From contig NC_089744.1 in the NCBI RefSeq assembly GCF_040412425.1, positions 26,392,001-26,456,000 on the forward strand: 64,000 bases of DNA, read 5' to 3'. Each line of letters opens with the position of its first letter. The first letter of the stretch is position 1. Position numbers and translations under genes: made by a program. The notes under the pieces are model-generated. The model was given only the letters and a program-made list of their open reading frames with translations. It was not told the DNA's origin and did no database searches. Origin of the DNA: Macrobrachium rosenbergii. Lineage: Eukaryota > Arthropoda > Malacostraca > Decapoda > Palaemonidae. Positions 1 to 12,380 of this stretch are shown in pieces.

Positions 1-142
1 TACATTAGGAATTACTTTCAGTGAAGCTGGAAATGGCCGATAAACTTCCGAACTAGGTGGTTATGCGGTTAACTACCTTCCGGTAGGCGGGAGTCCCGCC
101 TGCCTGGATGTAAACATTCCAATTTGCTTTTGGCTGTCGTGC
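1..142 (+). repeat. Left inverted terminal repeat of family A copy 1
   Basis: This stretch pairs in reverse complement with 7190-7330, including the block around GGCGGGAGTCCCGCC, which is itself nearly palindromic. The same end occurs at 39295-39440 in copy A5. The outermost part of the repeat (about 45 bases in A5, 39250-39294) lies to the left of the window. Confidence 0.85.
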
Positions 143-250
143 GATGCAGACGTGTGGGCTAGCTCTCTGCCCTGATTGCCGTTTCCCCGGTGGGATCTTT
201 CTTGTTTTTGCTTGTCCTTGTGTATATCTGTGTTTGATATTTTTTGTATT

Positions 251-511
251 ATGGAAACCCACAAATCATATAATCCTGTTCAGAAGGCCATCACTCAGTA
301 TTTATGCCCTGTTGTTGGCGGCAAGGGTTGTACCTGCTTCCAATCACCAGGCGATGTTGACCCCCATGTCCTCTGTACTACTTGCAGGGGGCATGACTGT
401 AATCCTGAATCTACTTGTGCTGAGTGTTGTTCTTGGTCACCTTCGCAGTGGGCAAAGTTCACTGGGAGGAAACAATATAGGAGGAAGGCTGCCAAGATGT
501 CATCGGAATGA
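251..511 (+). pseudogene. gag-like ORF1 N-terminus with Cys-rich domain (family A copy 1)
   Basis: An 86-codon frame starts at the ATG at 251 and has a TGA at 509-511. It holds a Cys-rich pattern CTTCRGHDC followed about 8 residues later by CAECCSW and a basic stretch. This resembles a small zinc-binding module. The same module appears in copy A5 (CSSCKRRVC...CVECCSW, about 39966-40035) and in the fragment at 14139 (CSNCRGQVC), so it is a shared N-terminal feature of these DIRS-like gag proteins. In A5 the frame stays open past the point where this copy stops, so the TGA is probably a disabling change. A role in nucleic-acid binding is inference. Confidence 0.6.
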
Positions 512-3420
512 TATTCACCTCCGACTACGCCCTTGATAGCTAACCCCTCTTTCTCGTTTCTCCCACCTGGTGAACTTCCCTCTTCTGGCTGTCTCTCCTT
601 TGGGAGCGATCTCTCCCTCGTCATCTTCACTTGCTTAGTTGGGTGAAGAGCATTGGGGAAAAGTGGGCAATCGGGATGACCTCTTCTCGGGAGCCTCCAC
701 TCGCTCCGAGGGGGAAACTTTTTCCTCGGAGGGAGAGGAGTCTCCCTCTACTCATCCAACTTTGCTTGCTCTTCAGGTTTGGCAGCCGATCTCCAGGAAG
801 CGTGGATCTCCTTGGGGCTCTCAGGCACTCCATCCGTGCAGGGTATCTTGGCGCACCTGAGGCATTTCCCGGTGGTCGCCCATGCTGCTGCCACCCCAAC
901 AATGACCACGGTAACCATGACGGCATTTGTTAAGGTCCCCACTTCGCTGTCAACGCACTTTCCAACTATGATGTCTCCGACATTGGTGGGCCAGACTTCC
1001 TTTCGTGTTCCGGCACCCCAATAATGGGTGTCTATGCCTCCTGTCATACCCGTCATCCCGACTGCTCTTGCTGTGCCTCTATCCTGGTTGCTCCTGTCGC
1101 CCAGGCTGCTCCTGCTGTGCCTCCTGCCCCAGCTGCCCTGGTTGCTCCTGCTGCTGCTCCTGCTACTCCAGCTGCCCCAGCTGTTCCCTCTTGGATGGGG
1201 GACCTGACCACCATCCTGAAGAAGATGTCAATGAAGAAATCGAAGAAGAGGTCCCATAAGGTGTTGTCTTCATCGTCTTCTTCGACTTCATCATCTGCTG
1301 CCTCCTCCCCTTCTTCTTCTGAGGCTCGTCGGCCGAAGAAGAAGAAGGCTGCCTCTACTCACCCATAAGTAGTCCTGCCTCGGGTCTTCTAAGGGGCTGC
1401 CTCCCTCCACAGGGGAGGCAGTGGGAGATCTTGTGGGCTCTTCCCGGCCCCCTGGCTCGGGATCCGGTTTGCATACCCCGCGGATGTCTCTCGTCTAGGG
1501 AGCCTCAGGTGTGCAGGGCTCCGAGCCCCCCGTGTTCCCATTACCAGTTCGAAGAAGTCCACTTCTAAGGCTGGTACTGTGCCTGTCTCTTCCCAAGTTT
1601 CTTCAGACACTCAAGAGGAGACAACTCCTGTTGATCATTCTGTACCAGATTCAGGAGTATCGGGTACTCGGCTGAGCCGAGTTAAGCTGAGTGCTTGGGA
1701 TTCTGCGGAATCTCAGGCACCCCAAACCAGCACTGGTGAGTCCGCTTCCTGATCTGGTTTAGGCACAGGGTGGGAGAAAGTACCGAAACATGCAAGTGTT
1801 TCTACTCTTCCTGCCAGCACCACTTTGAGTGCATGGCCAGGTTCCCAACCCGGTGTCTCAGACCCGAGGGTCCAAGCACCCGGAGACGCAGAGAGAATGT
1901 CCCATGTTCAGTCTTCTTCTTGGGAGGTTTTGGCCTCGAAGAAGACCAGAGTATGCTGAGAGGACGGCGCAAATTCTTGTCAGGCAGCTCCCCAAGCACT
2001 CGACTCTGGTCAGCCCCCGAATGATTTTGCAGGATCGGCCTCTCTCACCGGAGGGGCGTTGCTTGGGTGCACTCGGGTGAATCTCTCTGTTCTCCTCGGG
2101 ACAGCACTTCGCCAAGGCATAGGCACTCTCCTAGACCTTTGATTGCCCACGGCCTACCTCTTCTGCTAATTCTTCTGGCAGGACAGGTAGGAGTGCTCGA
2201 TCCCCCTCACTTGTCCCCTAAACCTCCTCGGGTTTTATTGGGAGGCGCGAGTTGGACAGGAGGGACTCCGATAAGGTTGCTTCTTCTCGGAGTTCGACTG
2301 TGAGGGCCTACACCCCAGGTTCGGTCCTCAGACTGGCTTGGTTGTATGCTCAAGTAGTCAAGAAGGGATCCCAGGGGTCTGCCAAGGTTCTCCCTCCTGC
2401 AGGAAGAGTAGGTCGATGGACCGCACCCTGGAAGGACTCGAGGGTCCTCTTCCTCAGAGTGCAGACACCCCCGGGATACAGAGGACCTTTGCAGAGATCA
2501 TCGTGCCGATTCATCAGCACACTGATCTTGGGGAGGAGACCACAGCCACTTCTGTGGATCGTCCTTTGCGCCTTGAATCCTTTTGGGGTCCCAAAAAGGA
2601 ATCAAAGGCTTCGGTGGCGCTGCTGTGGTGTGAGCTTGCTGAGGGGGTACTTGATCAGGTGAATAACCTTGTCTCTAGGCAGGAAAATTCACTTTGGTCA
2701 AATTGCTCAGACAAGCTCCTTCCCCCTCCTCTGCCTCGACAGAAGTGATTCTACATGCCCTCATAGGGGCCTTTGCCAACTAAGCAGGTTGACCTGTACC
2801 TGGTTCGTCTAGGCCCGGGTCTCTCGCTGCAGCGAACCTGAAGGCCACTGCTATGGCAGATCTCCAGGCAGTCTCCTGGTTGGATCTTTGGTTGTTCACA
2901 GTTTCCAAGGTTGCCACTTCCTCGGGTGCGATCATCCCTGGAGAGGACTCCATTTTGGGAGACTGTGCCAGTCTGGAGGTAGAGCTATTTCCTATGTAGC
3001 CCACCAGATGGTAAACCTGTGGGCAAACCTGGTGCTGAAGAGAAGGGATGCTGTCCTGAATCAAATCTCCAGGTCTGTAGGTCCTGAGTTGGCATTGGCC
3101 CTTGGGAAAAGCCGTTGTTGGGTTCTACTTCTCTCTTCTGTAGAGAGTTGGTAGATGCTGCGGTGGACGAGACATGACAAAGACAACAACTGCCTTGTTC
3201 ACCAGGCAGTGGCCAAGACCTCCGGGTCTTCGCGTGCCACTGTGGCCTAGGCTAGCACTTCCTCGGCCCCTAAGAAGACTCAGGCTTCGAAGGGTGCTCG
3301 CTGGAACAATCAGCCCTCCTCTTCCTCTGCCATGAAAGGTGTGCAGTTGCGTCCTTTCAACCCTCTTTCCAGTCGGGAAAAGGCGGCAAAGGTAAGAAGA
3401 AGAAGGGAGGACGCTAGGGG
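512..3420 (+). pseudogene. Decayed remainder of gag-like ORF1 (family A copy 1)
   Basis: No frame stays open, but the stretch is collinear with the gag region of copy A5 (40080-42780). A Pro/Ala-rich low-complexity segment (about 1080-1190) precedes a Lys/Ser-rich segment (about 1220-1350, KKMSMKKSKKRS then a poly-Ser run and KKKKAA). Further on are blocks matching A5, such as the EIQRTFAEII-type segment near 2475-2510. The basic, Ser-rich composition is common in retroelement gag proteins. Frameshifts are scattered throughout. Confidence 0.6.
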
Positions 3421-3559
3421 CGGTGTTCCCTTCCAGGTGCTGTCATTGGTGGGTGGTGCCTGTCGAGCCATTGGGCAACATGGCAGCGACATGGAGCCGA
3501 GACCTGGGTAGTGGATGTCCTTCGGGAGGGATACCTGCTTCCCTTAGAGTCTCACCCAT

Positions 3560-4180
3560 CTCTCACCAACAACCCTGTCTGTCTCCTCACTTACGTTCCC
3601 GGCTCACCAAAGATCTTGCACTCCAGGAGGTTCAAGCGATGCTTAAGAAGTGTGCTGTAGAAGTTGTGTTGGATCGGTCTCCAGGCTTTTACAGCCTCAT
3701 CTCTCTTAGAGAAAGCCTCAAGGGGTTAGAGACCGGTCATAGACCTCTCTTCCTTGAACCGATTCTTACGCCAGACTCTGTTCACGATGGAAACAGCACG
3801 CCCAGTGCTTGCCTCCATTGGAGAGTGACTTCATGCTTACGGCGGACTTGAAGGATGCGTATTTCCAAATACCCATCCATCTATCCTCTTGCAAGTACCT
3901 ATGCTTTATCCTCGGGAAGCAGTGTTCCAGTTCAGTGTACAGTACTCTGTTTCGGGCTCTCGACCGCTCCCCAGGTGTTTATATGAGTGTTCACCCTTGT
4001 GTCAGCTTGGGCCCATTCACATGGGATATGTCTTTTGAGGTATCTCGACGACAGGACAGGGATCGGCTTCTCGAGCTCTGCTACAGCTTAGGGGTCGTAG
4101 TTAATCTCGAGAAGTCTGATCTCAGATCACCAAGCAGAGGATAAAGTACCTGGGCATGATGATAGATACAGTAGCAGCAA
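3560..4180 (+). pseudogene. DIRS-like reverse transcriptase, broken (family A copy 1)
   Basis: A recognisable RT core lies at about 3810-3960 with LTADLKDAYFQIPIHL, the fingers/palm motif carrying the first catalytic Asp. The PQVFTRVF-like and YLDD regions follow in other frames. Compared with copy A4 (35205-35270), about 40 bases are missing directly after the codons for RYLDD near 4035-4060, so the segment following the catalytic box is lost. Upstream, the thumb/fingers segment around 3600-3800 is frameshifted. The enzyme would copy element RNA into DNA in an active relative; this copy cannot encode it. Confidence 0.75.
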
Positions 4181-4189
4181 GAGTCTTTC

Positions 4190-4810
4190 CCTTGACTCTA
4201 ATATCAGTAGGTTCAGGAAGGCAGCACAGCTGTTCCTGTCTCGACGGGAGCAGCCAGCTCGAAACTGGGCGGCTCTTTCGTTCTCTACAATGGAGAATGA
4301 GGGAGCACTGGTCCCAGTCATGAGACCTTCAATCCTTTCCAATTCCTCTTTCAGAGGAAGTGAGAGTGAGACAGGATTTAGACTCGTGGATGGATGACAG
4401 GAACTTCTTATAGGAGTATCCCTGCGTACTCCCCCTCTCAACATGCTTCTGTTCTGAGATGCATTGACCGAGGGATAGGGTGCACACCTGGAAGAGTTTC
4501 TGACTTCGGGGGGGTGGAACTGAGATGACAAACACCTTCACATCAACATCCTGGAGCTCAAGGCAGCCTTCCTGGCCTTCCAAGAGTTTCAGGATCGAGT
4601 GAGGGGACACTCGGTGGTGTTGATGAGCAATAACACCACAGTAGTGGCATATGCCAACAAGCTGGAGAGTCTTGTATTCCTCCTGCTGCATCAGTTGACA
4701 TTGCGGATGAGCGAGTGGGCAGTGGCTCACTCAATACAGCTGTCAGCCAGTTACATTCTAGGCAAGAAGAATGTAGTGGCAGACAAGCTCAGCCACCAGA
4801 GTGGTCCCTT
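4190..4810 (+). pseudogene. RNase H domain, broken (family A copy 1)
   Basis: The stretch 4540-4800 reads HINILELKAAFLAFQEF, then VVLMSNNTTVVAYANK, then ILGKKNVVADKLS. These are the Glu, Asp-box and final Asp motifs of retroelement RNase H. In copies A4 and A5 the Asp box is MSDNTT, while here it is MSNNTT, so the catalytic Asp is replaced by Asn. The domain directly follows the RT, as in DIRS elements. Confidence 0.75.
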
Positions 4811-6190
4811 CACTCAGACATCACGGAGAGATTGTTCTGGCCATCGACCTGTTTGCCACCTGGCACAACAGAACGCTTCAAGTCTTCTGCTACATCATGT
4901 CAGACCCATGGGCTACTGCAGAGAATGCATTCCAGTACCCATAGGACAACCTCGATTTACGTCTTCCCTCTGATTTGTCTGATTCGCAAGGTGTTGTTCA
5001 TCCCGAATCTCAGGATGATTCTGGTGGCTCCGTCATTTGGTATCCTGACCTGCTAGCTCTGCTGTCCGAGGCACCGAGAGAGACTCCTTCCTGGTCCAAC
5101 CTTTGTCAACCACACGTGGAGCGGTACCAGCAGGCAGTGAGTACCTGTGTCTTCACGGCTGGAGACTATCCAGCATCTCATGAAAGTGAGAGGCTTTTCT
5201 TGCCAAGCTGCAACAGAGATGGCTGGATATCTCAGACAGTCCTCTGCAGCTGTATATTAGGGAAAATGGGCCGTCTTCTGTGGTTGGTGCCATAGACGGG
5301 GTTTTTCTCCGGTCAGAGCCTCTATTCAGCAGGTTGTGAACTTCCTTGTCTTCCTTCGCCAAGAGAAGCTTCTCTCCGTTTCAGCTGTAAAAGGCTGTAG
5401 GGCTGCACTTGGCCTATTCTTGTGCCTGAAAGGTGTAGACATCTCCTCACTGGAGATTTCGCTACTGATGAGAAGCTTGGAAAGGTCTTGCCCTCCCAGG
5501 GACCTCAGGCCCTTCTGCATGGGATGTGACTCTCATTTTGAGGAGCCTGACTTGTGCACCATATGAGCCTGTACGAGAGTCGTCAAACAAGGATATGACC
5601 CTCAAGATCGTCTTTCTGCTTGCCATGGCATCACTGAAGAGAGTAGGCGAACTTCATGGATTTTCCTTCGATGTTAAACACTTGAGGGGATGGGGATCAG
5701 TTACATTCGACTTTGCCACGGATTTTGTTGCGAAAACTCAGAACCTGTTGGTCCCTGATGCCAGGTTTGAGCCCTTCACGATCCCCTCCCTAGAGGACTT
5801 TGTTGATAATGATCTAGACGAGATGCTACTTTGTCCTGTTAGAGTGCTGCAGTACTATCTAAAGAGGACTTGACATCTCCAGCCTGAGTGTCGATGACTT
5901 TTTGTTAGTACTGGCTCCTCCAAGAAAGAAGTTTCCAAGTACACAATTTCTTTTTGGCTTCATGAGATGATCAGGAGGGCAAACTCTGCAGCTGGTGAAG
6001 ACAACACCGGTATCTTCTGCCTGAGAGCTCACGAAGTCAGGGGCATTGGTGCAACCTTCGTATTCCGGAAGAATCTGTCGGTTCCCCAGGTAGTGAAAAC
6101 AGGGGTGTGGTCTTGATTGACCACCTTTACGTCATTCTATCTTTGGGACATTGCCCACAAGTCCTTGGGAACTTTTTCATTGGACTTGTG
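4811..6190 (+). pseudogene. Linker and tyrosine recombinase, broken (family A copy 1)
   Basis: The region 5336-6170 encodes a tyrosine recombinase in shifted frames. Readable blocks are FLVFLRQEKLLSVSAVKG (N-terminal core-binding part), FLLAMASLKRVGELHG (catalytic Arg I), LCPVRVLQYYL, RAHEVRGIG at about 6019-6045 (the HxxR box, with Arg still present) and FYLWDIAH (catalytic Tyr) near 6130-6160. A TGA at 5871-5873 ends the longest frame before the HxxR box. The linker at 4811-5330 matches the conserved DLFATxHNxxLQ and WYPDLLALL blocks of copy A5. In an active element the recombinase would integrate a circular DNA copy. Confidence 0.8.
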
Positions 6191-6241
6191 GTGGCTGCTC
6201 AACAAGTTGTGTAGCTTACCCAACTCCTCTAAAGGGTTAAA

Positions 6242-6513
6242 GTTAAGTATACCTTAGTTTTACCAGACCACTGAGCTGATTAACAGCTCTCCTAGGGGCT
6301 GGCCCAAAGGATTAGACTTATTTTACGTGGCTAAGAACCAATTGGTTACTTAGCAACGGGACCTACAGCTTATTGTGGAATCCGAACCACATTATAGCGA
6401 GAAATGAATTTCTATCACCAGAAATAAATTCCTCTAACTCTTCATCAGCCGGCCGCGGGAATTGAACTCCGGCCCATCGAGTGACAGTCTGAAGCTCAAC
6501 CGGCTCGGCCAAC
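6242..6513 (-). mobile_element. tRNA-derived SINE, full length, inserted in family A copy 1
   Basis: On the minus strand the element begins with a tRNA-like head. An A-box-like TGGCCGAGCCGG lies near 6500-6513 and a B-box-like GAGTTCAATTCCC near 6463-6475. A conserved body follows and ends at the tail near 6242. The same body recurs at 30439-30627 and 39441-39721. Sibling DIRS copies at 37387 and 45060 lack it. Flanks AAAGGGTTAA (left) and AAAGGGCTAT (right) look like an aged target duplication. Confidence 0.8.
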
Positions 6514-6524
6514 AAAGGGCTATC

Positions 6525-7037
6525 AGCATCTCACCTAAGGTGTTCGGTTATGGAAGTGAGAGTGATTGTGTGAGTGATTGGCCTCTCCGCCACCTTCTTC
6601 CTCGTCATCCTTCTTTCTCTTCCTTCGGGCAGAGTGTGGGATTCGAGCTGATAAATGCTGGAACTGATGACCAATGCAGGCAAGTCTATACTTCAAGCAT
6701 CCGTTCTGTTTTTCTGTCATTAGATTTACACAAGTAAACCCACTCCTTCTAACAAGGGGAGGAAGGAGACCCTGACAATAAGACAAACCCAGTACTCATA
6801 TTTGTCTTACTGTCACCGACTTTAGATTCATCCTAGCCTATTTTCATATTAGGTTACATTTCCCTCACTCATTTGAAACGGCCCAGAAGTCTGACAATTG
6901 ATCTTGCGGTTCATATACTCTGATCAGTATGTCGGAGGCACAGTACTCTTCCTCGCTCTGTCAGCCAGGAAGATAAACCCAGGTGTGGCGAACTCCAGTC
7001 GTTTCAGACTCACTCAGATTCCTCCCTCCAACTAGTG
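6525..7037 (+). other. Noncoding 3' region of family A copy 1
   Basis: This is collinear with 37405-37945 in copy A4 and, up to about 45358, with copy A5. It carries no conserved frame, and short ORFs here are not shared between copies. It lies between the recombinase and the internal complementary region. Confidence 0.6.
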
Positions 7038-7145
7038 AGTCTTCCTGATGTAAAGGACCGAGGGTTTGTATATTGTGTAGGAACAAATGACAAATTTTTA
7101 AAGTAATTTGTATTTTTCCTTAATATACAAACCTGAGGTCTTTTA
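7038..7145 (+). repeat. Internal complementary region (ICR) of family A copy 1
   Basis: Bases 7047-7090 are complementary to the outer left end of the family as seen in A5 (39252-39296). Bases 7100-7145 are complementary to the outer right end (about 7318-7362). An internal segment that bridges both outer ends is the hallmark of DIRS replication, where it is thought to template circularisation. The A4 copy has lost most of it. Confidence 0.75.
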
Positions 7146-7184
7146 CATTTCATGCCCAACTCATGCCACCCCTCAATCTGATAC

Positions 7185-7360
7185 CTGGGCCAAAAGGCAA
7201 ATCAGAATGTTTACATCCGGGCAGGCGGGACTCCCGCCTACCGAACAGTAGTGTAACTGCCTAACCACCTTGTCAAAAGTTTAACGGCCGTTTCCAGCTT
7301 TGCTGAAAGTAATTCCTAATGTAAAGGGCCTCAGGTTTGTATAGTTAGGAAAAATATAAT
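7185..7360 (-). repeat. Right inverted terminal repeat of family A copy 1
   Basis: This is the reverse complement of the left end at 1-142, extending to about 7360 through the block complementary to the ICR. The sibling end is at 38015-38200. Confidence 0.85.
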
Positions 7361-9001
7361 TTTATATAAATAACTTAGCAAGTAATTACATAGCTATAGT
7401 TTCTTCTTGCATGGCAGCTTAAATTAAAAAATTCGCGAGTAACTCTACAAAGTTTAGTGCAGGTGACTGGTCTTGCCCCACTAATGGGAATACCAGGAAC
7501 GATTTAGCAGACAACCTCATTCTGTTTCTGCCACGCTCGAGTAAACACTGAGTGTCAATGGCAGCTTTGTTCTTAAATTTGCCGGTTGGAAACTGGATTT
7601 CATTGAAGTATTATTGCTGATTTCAGGTAGCCTTCAAGCCTACAGCTTTCAGGGTAAGTATTTTATTGTTTTGTTATTAAGATCTGATTCAAGTTTATCA
7701 TATTTCACCACGGTAGCGATTTCACAATCAGTGGTTTAACTCCGGTAGCGTAGTTTACTGCGCTGCCACCCTTACTGGCTAACATAATAAACGTAAGCAT
7801 TGTGTTCTTTGCTGAACCAATATTTACAATAATGAATTACTTATCTTCAAGTCTCAATTAGTGTTTGTTAGGATTTGAGACATGTCCGTATGATGATGCT
7901 CTTTCGTGTACTCCTACTGTTTTCGGTAAAGGTTAACTTTCCTCTCCCGAATAGCATAATAACGTAATACTGTATTGTGTTCGCTACCAGGCCAACTTTT
8001 TTGTTAGTGACTACATATCTGAAAGTCTCTATCACTGGTTGGCCCGAGGTAGAGGGTTGAGAATACAGGTGGCTAAACATTGTCTTTATTGGTTATAGTG
8101 CTGTTACATCTTGGTACAATAGACAGGGCTTCCTCAATCCCAAACCACAGCCACCCAAAATGCATCAGTCATAAGCAGAGCTTCGACTTGCGCAATATAA
8201 TACACAAGACTTAATACGTAACAGTTTCAGTGTTTGATAGGATTTGAGATACGCCTGTATGAGGGTACTTGGTATACTTCGAACTATGTCGGTAAAGGGT
8301 AACTTTTCTTTTTCCGAGTAGCATAAAAACTTAAATATTGTGCTCGCTACCTTGTTTACTGAGTAGCGTAATATAACGGAAATATTGCTTTCTCCACTGA
8401 TCCAGTATTTTCAGTAAGGAATACATATCTGCAATCTCGAATTATGTTGGTCAGGATTTGAGATGTTTGTATGATGGTACTGTGTACTTGACAACATTTG
8501 TCCGTAAAGAATTAATTGAACATCTTATTATTACACTATTATTTGCAGAGAACTGAAAAGTGTAAGGGCAGGAATGCAGTAGGAGAAAATTGTGCTTAGT
8601 GTTTTGGTTACAATGAGCTTTAGCAAAGAAGACGTTCTCGACAGCCAAGAACCGTGCTCTGGTACTTGCTTCAGCAGTACATATGCTAAACAAAGATGAC
8701 ACGAATTGTGAAGAGTTCCACATTTTTTTAGCTCATACTAAGAGTGCCCAGTAGCACTTGGCAACTCCCAAGTTACTAGCTCGCCTGGTGCTAACTGCAG
8801 AGCACTGGGCATCACTATCGGGCTGGCCCTCCTGCCATTATTATCCACTTGCTCCCATGCCTGGCTCCCTTGCTTCCTTCCCATACCATTGCCAGTCTTG
8901 TATCTGGGTTAACAGGCGTTAACCTTGTAATAATAGTGAAGTGGTGTGCGGTGGAGGAGGTGGCTACTTGTCCCTTGATGCTCCTAGACAAAGGTTACTG
9001 T

Positions 9002-9330
9002 CAGACTCCCATGCACCAGGGAGGAGGCATACTGAAAGTCCAAGGGAGGTTGGGGGCTTTACACACAGGTAGTCGCCACCTCAGTCAAGCCTGTTGCCAG
9101 TCCCAGGTATTGACAGATAGCCACTGGAAAGGCGTCTTACTGAATGTGTAGTGAAGGGGTAGCTATCCGACTCCTTGGATCTCCTAAACCCAATCCCTGT
9201 CAGACTCCCATGCACAGGGAGGAGGCAAACTGAAGTCCATGAGAGTCCGGAAGGGTTTGCCCCTAGGTAGTTGCCCCTTAGTTGAGCCTGCTGTCCGCAG
9301 GTGTCAATGGACAGCCATTGTAAAGGCATC
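9002..9330 (+). repeat. Direct duplication of about 198 bp in the gag relic of copy 2
   Basis: CAGACTCCCATGCACCAGGG at about 9002 recurs as CAGACTCCCATGCACAGGG at about 9200, and the following sequence is similar in both. Related sequence appears in reverse complement at about 16500-16650, so it belongs to the element rather than to the host. Confidence 0.6.
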
Positions 9331-12300
9331 CATAGAGATGTACTTATTGAAGTTTTTCTAGCCATCGGTTAACTCCTTTGCTGCAACGCCAACCAGAGGC
9401 ATGCGGAATGCCAGTATTGGTGCCAAGCGGAACTTAAGCGCTCAAGCTTCCAATAGCGCCTGAGTGCCCTATGGTGTCAGAGCTTGTCTTCATGTAGAGC
9501 TTCCAGCACCAGCTCTCATGCAGCTGGTGCCTGCCTACTAGTGGCTGATGCCAGTCACTCTTTAGCTTGGCGCCTGTCTCTTCTAATAACTGTTTTTCTT
9601 TTTTGAGCACAGTTTCCAATTGAACGGCTCTTCAAGTGTCCTTCAGTATCGGACTCCTTCCTCTGAGTACCATACAACCTCTCTCAGGCAGTTTTGTCTC
9701 TTTTCAGCCTGTTTGACCTTCTCCTAGAGTTCCAGATGGGCCGAATTGCTCCCTTTTTTGACATCAATTAGTGTCTCAAAGCACTGTCCTTTGCAGACAG
9801 GGACTTTAGTGTATGAATTTATGAGCTTGCTGAAGAAGGATATCACCTCTACAGGGAGTTGGGAGTTTGACTTTGGTTTTTTAAGGGAGCAAGACAAGTG
9901 TTTTTCGTCCTTCCCTTCCTCTGATGCTTAGACAGAATTAGTCCTCCTGGTTGAAGTTCTCGTCAAGATTTTGAAGTAAGGGTCTTTCTTGACTGACATC
10001 AGGAGCAAGGACTGAAAAGATAGGAGTCTTTCAAGTGTTGCCAAGAGACATCGTTTCACAACCACTTTCAGACGACATACATCCTTGGCCATGTTTTCCT
10101 TTGGTATGACGATATCTTCCCTCCTGAGCATTCTTTTATGGAAAACTTTTCTTGTACTCTAGGCAGAAGGAAGCACCATGAACCCTCTCTCTAGTGGCGC
10201 TCATTCCAGAGCTCTTGATCTTCTTCAGAGCTCCTGACACCAGCTTAAAGGTGCCTGGTGCTGAATCCTGAGTGCCTGACACCTGTTCTAGAGTGCTCGG
10301 CTCTTTTTAGCCAAACTAGGCTTCCACTGCTGAACGCCTAGTAGCTGTTCACAATTTTTTTTAGAGCATTGTGTTGGACTGCAGCAGAAGTCGTCACTCC
10401 TGGTTTTGTTCAAGACCGTTGTTACCCATGGCCAGACTTTTGTGTACCTTGTGGACTTTCCAAGTTCCTATAAGCGTGTCAGATATTAGTTTTGAACAAA
10501 GTACAGCTCCACACTTGTTGTCAGTTTGTATGAGGTGTCATCGAGTCCACACTAGGCATTATCGTGCTAAGAAGTCGATCCTGCCCTGATGGCCATGTGC
10601 CCGTGGCTGTCAATTATTGACGGTCGGCAAATACTGTAGTCCACTTACTTGTCTGCGAGTCTGCACGAGGTTCTACAAGTTTGTTCTCTTGCAGAGAGCA
10701 ACCGAACAGTCCTGTTGTCCATTCTCCAGGGCGATTGGGTGGAGTTCCTGGGTCTGTAGGATACTTCATTTCGTGTCCACATTCAAACTTCAAAAGATAT
10801 CTCAGACCCATCCTACAAGACAGGGTCTTCAAGTGCGAGAATTTGGGCTTCAACATCTACAGCATAAGACTTCTCTCAAGTCCTCGCCCTGCCTACTTTT
10901 GTCTTCCGTTCTGACCATGAACTTCTTCCTGTCCCACAAGACCAATAGGAACAAAGAATCATAACTGGACTCCACTTTTTTTTTTTCCCCCAAAGACCTG
11001 GTTTTCAGTTGGAACTACGGTGGTATCTGTCCGAATTTAGACTTTTGGAAGAAGTCCCTCATCATGAGACTAGTCTTAGACTGCTTCTAGTAGAGGGAAC
11101 CCACTTGGGGAACTGGGAAATTTCCAGGAAATGTCCCCGGGGGAATGAACCTTCACATGTATGCCAGAGAGCTGAGAGCCATTCGCTTAAGACTTCAGTT
11201 CTTCTCGACCCTCACTTACTCCTAGACTGCGGTATTCCTTTAGACAAGATCACAGTCCTTACTTTTTTACATTAGCTCTTGCCACCAACCAACAAAGGGG
11301 TTTTTCTGCAGACAATAAATCGAGTTTTTTCTAGTCCAGTGGAATTTCTGGCGGTTGAACTGAGCCATCAGAAACTCACTCTTACTCTTGAGTGGACCTT
11401 GAATCCCCTGAACTGTCGGGTTATGTGCTTCTTTGGGGCAGGCTGATCTTGACTGCCACCTTAAAGGAATCTTCTAGTCTGGGCAACAGACACCTTACTG
11501 CAAGATCGTTCCAACCTGGATCTTTAAGCTCTTCCACCATTTGACATGGTCAAGGAAGGGCTGAACTTTCTCAGGCTCGTCATAATGTTACGATGTTCTT
11601 TGTACCCCGTTCTGAACCATAATTTATGGTTCCTGAATTGCTACAGTTGATTGGTGGACTCCAAAAATCCTGCTGTTATTGGTTTCTTCTCGAACAGCCT
11701 CACTTCAAGAGACACCACCAAGGGTGCTAAGCTTTTACGCGGACAGGCTTTGGGATGTCCAGGTGCCTGTCAGGAAGAAGGGGCTTTTTTCAGAGGTGCT
11801 ACAAGAGACATTTGAAAGATGCAAACATCTTTTAGCTCACTCTGCCAATTAGCCTTCATGCATATACGCCCCTGACATCCATCCTACAATTGACCTACTG
11901 GAAGTGTAATCGATTTTCGCTTCCCACCTCTTTAGAAAAGTTTAAACTGTGTTAAAATTTTTTGCAGTATCTTGTGATTATTAGTACCTGGCTTGGCATC
12001 GCAGAAGGAAGCATAGGATTTTCTCCTACTTATTTCAGTGCAGGTGGCAGTGTTATCTGGTTGTTTTATTGTGGTACTGCACCCAGGGTAAGGGCTCTTT
12101 TTGAAGTTTGCTAACCTTCGGTTAACTCCTTCACTAGCCATCGGTTCTCCTTCACTGCAAAGTTCCCACTTAAATAGCATACGCACCTGACTATACCACC
12201 ACGTCGCTACAGTTGAGTAACAACCAGAGGCAGTTTTCTACTGCAGGCTCTCTAACTAATAAGGAACAACAAGCATTGTTTTCAATGCCAGCAACTTCTT

Positions 12301-12380
12301 CTATTTGAAATTCATTACGTGTTAATGTTTTGGAGTAGAGTGTGTCCATGTATCCCACTCCTGTCAATGTGGGAATCAGG

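Larger units (their letters stand above)
1..7360 (+). mobile_element. DIRS-like tyrosine-recombinase retrotransposon, family A copy 1 (outer left end cut by window)
   Basis: The order of parts is terminal repeat, Cys-rich gag-like ORF, reverse transcriptase, RNase H, linker, tyrosine recombinase, internal complementary region, inverted terminal repeat. This order is typical of DIRS-type retrotransposons, which integrate with a recombinase rather than a DDE integrase and make no target duplication. The ends are inverted copies: bases 1-40 match the reverse complement of about 7283-7325. All coding parts are broken by frameshifts and stops, and a SINE interrupts the 3' region at 6242-6513. Sibling copies at 34051-38200 and 39248-45358 share most of the internal sequence. 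The DIRS assignment rests on domain order and motifs, not on a database search. Confidence 0.85.

Noticed and set aside
1024..1368. Ala/Pro-rich and Lys/Ser-rich open frame as a host gene
   Set aside because: The same low-complexity arrangement lies at 40718-40950 within copy A5, so it is part of the DIRS-like gag.
6463..6513. tRNA gene on the minus strand
   Set aside because: A- and B-box-like blocks are present, but the sequence is the head of a repeated SINE and does not fold as a full cloverleaf by eye.
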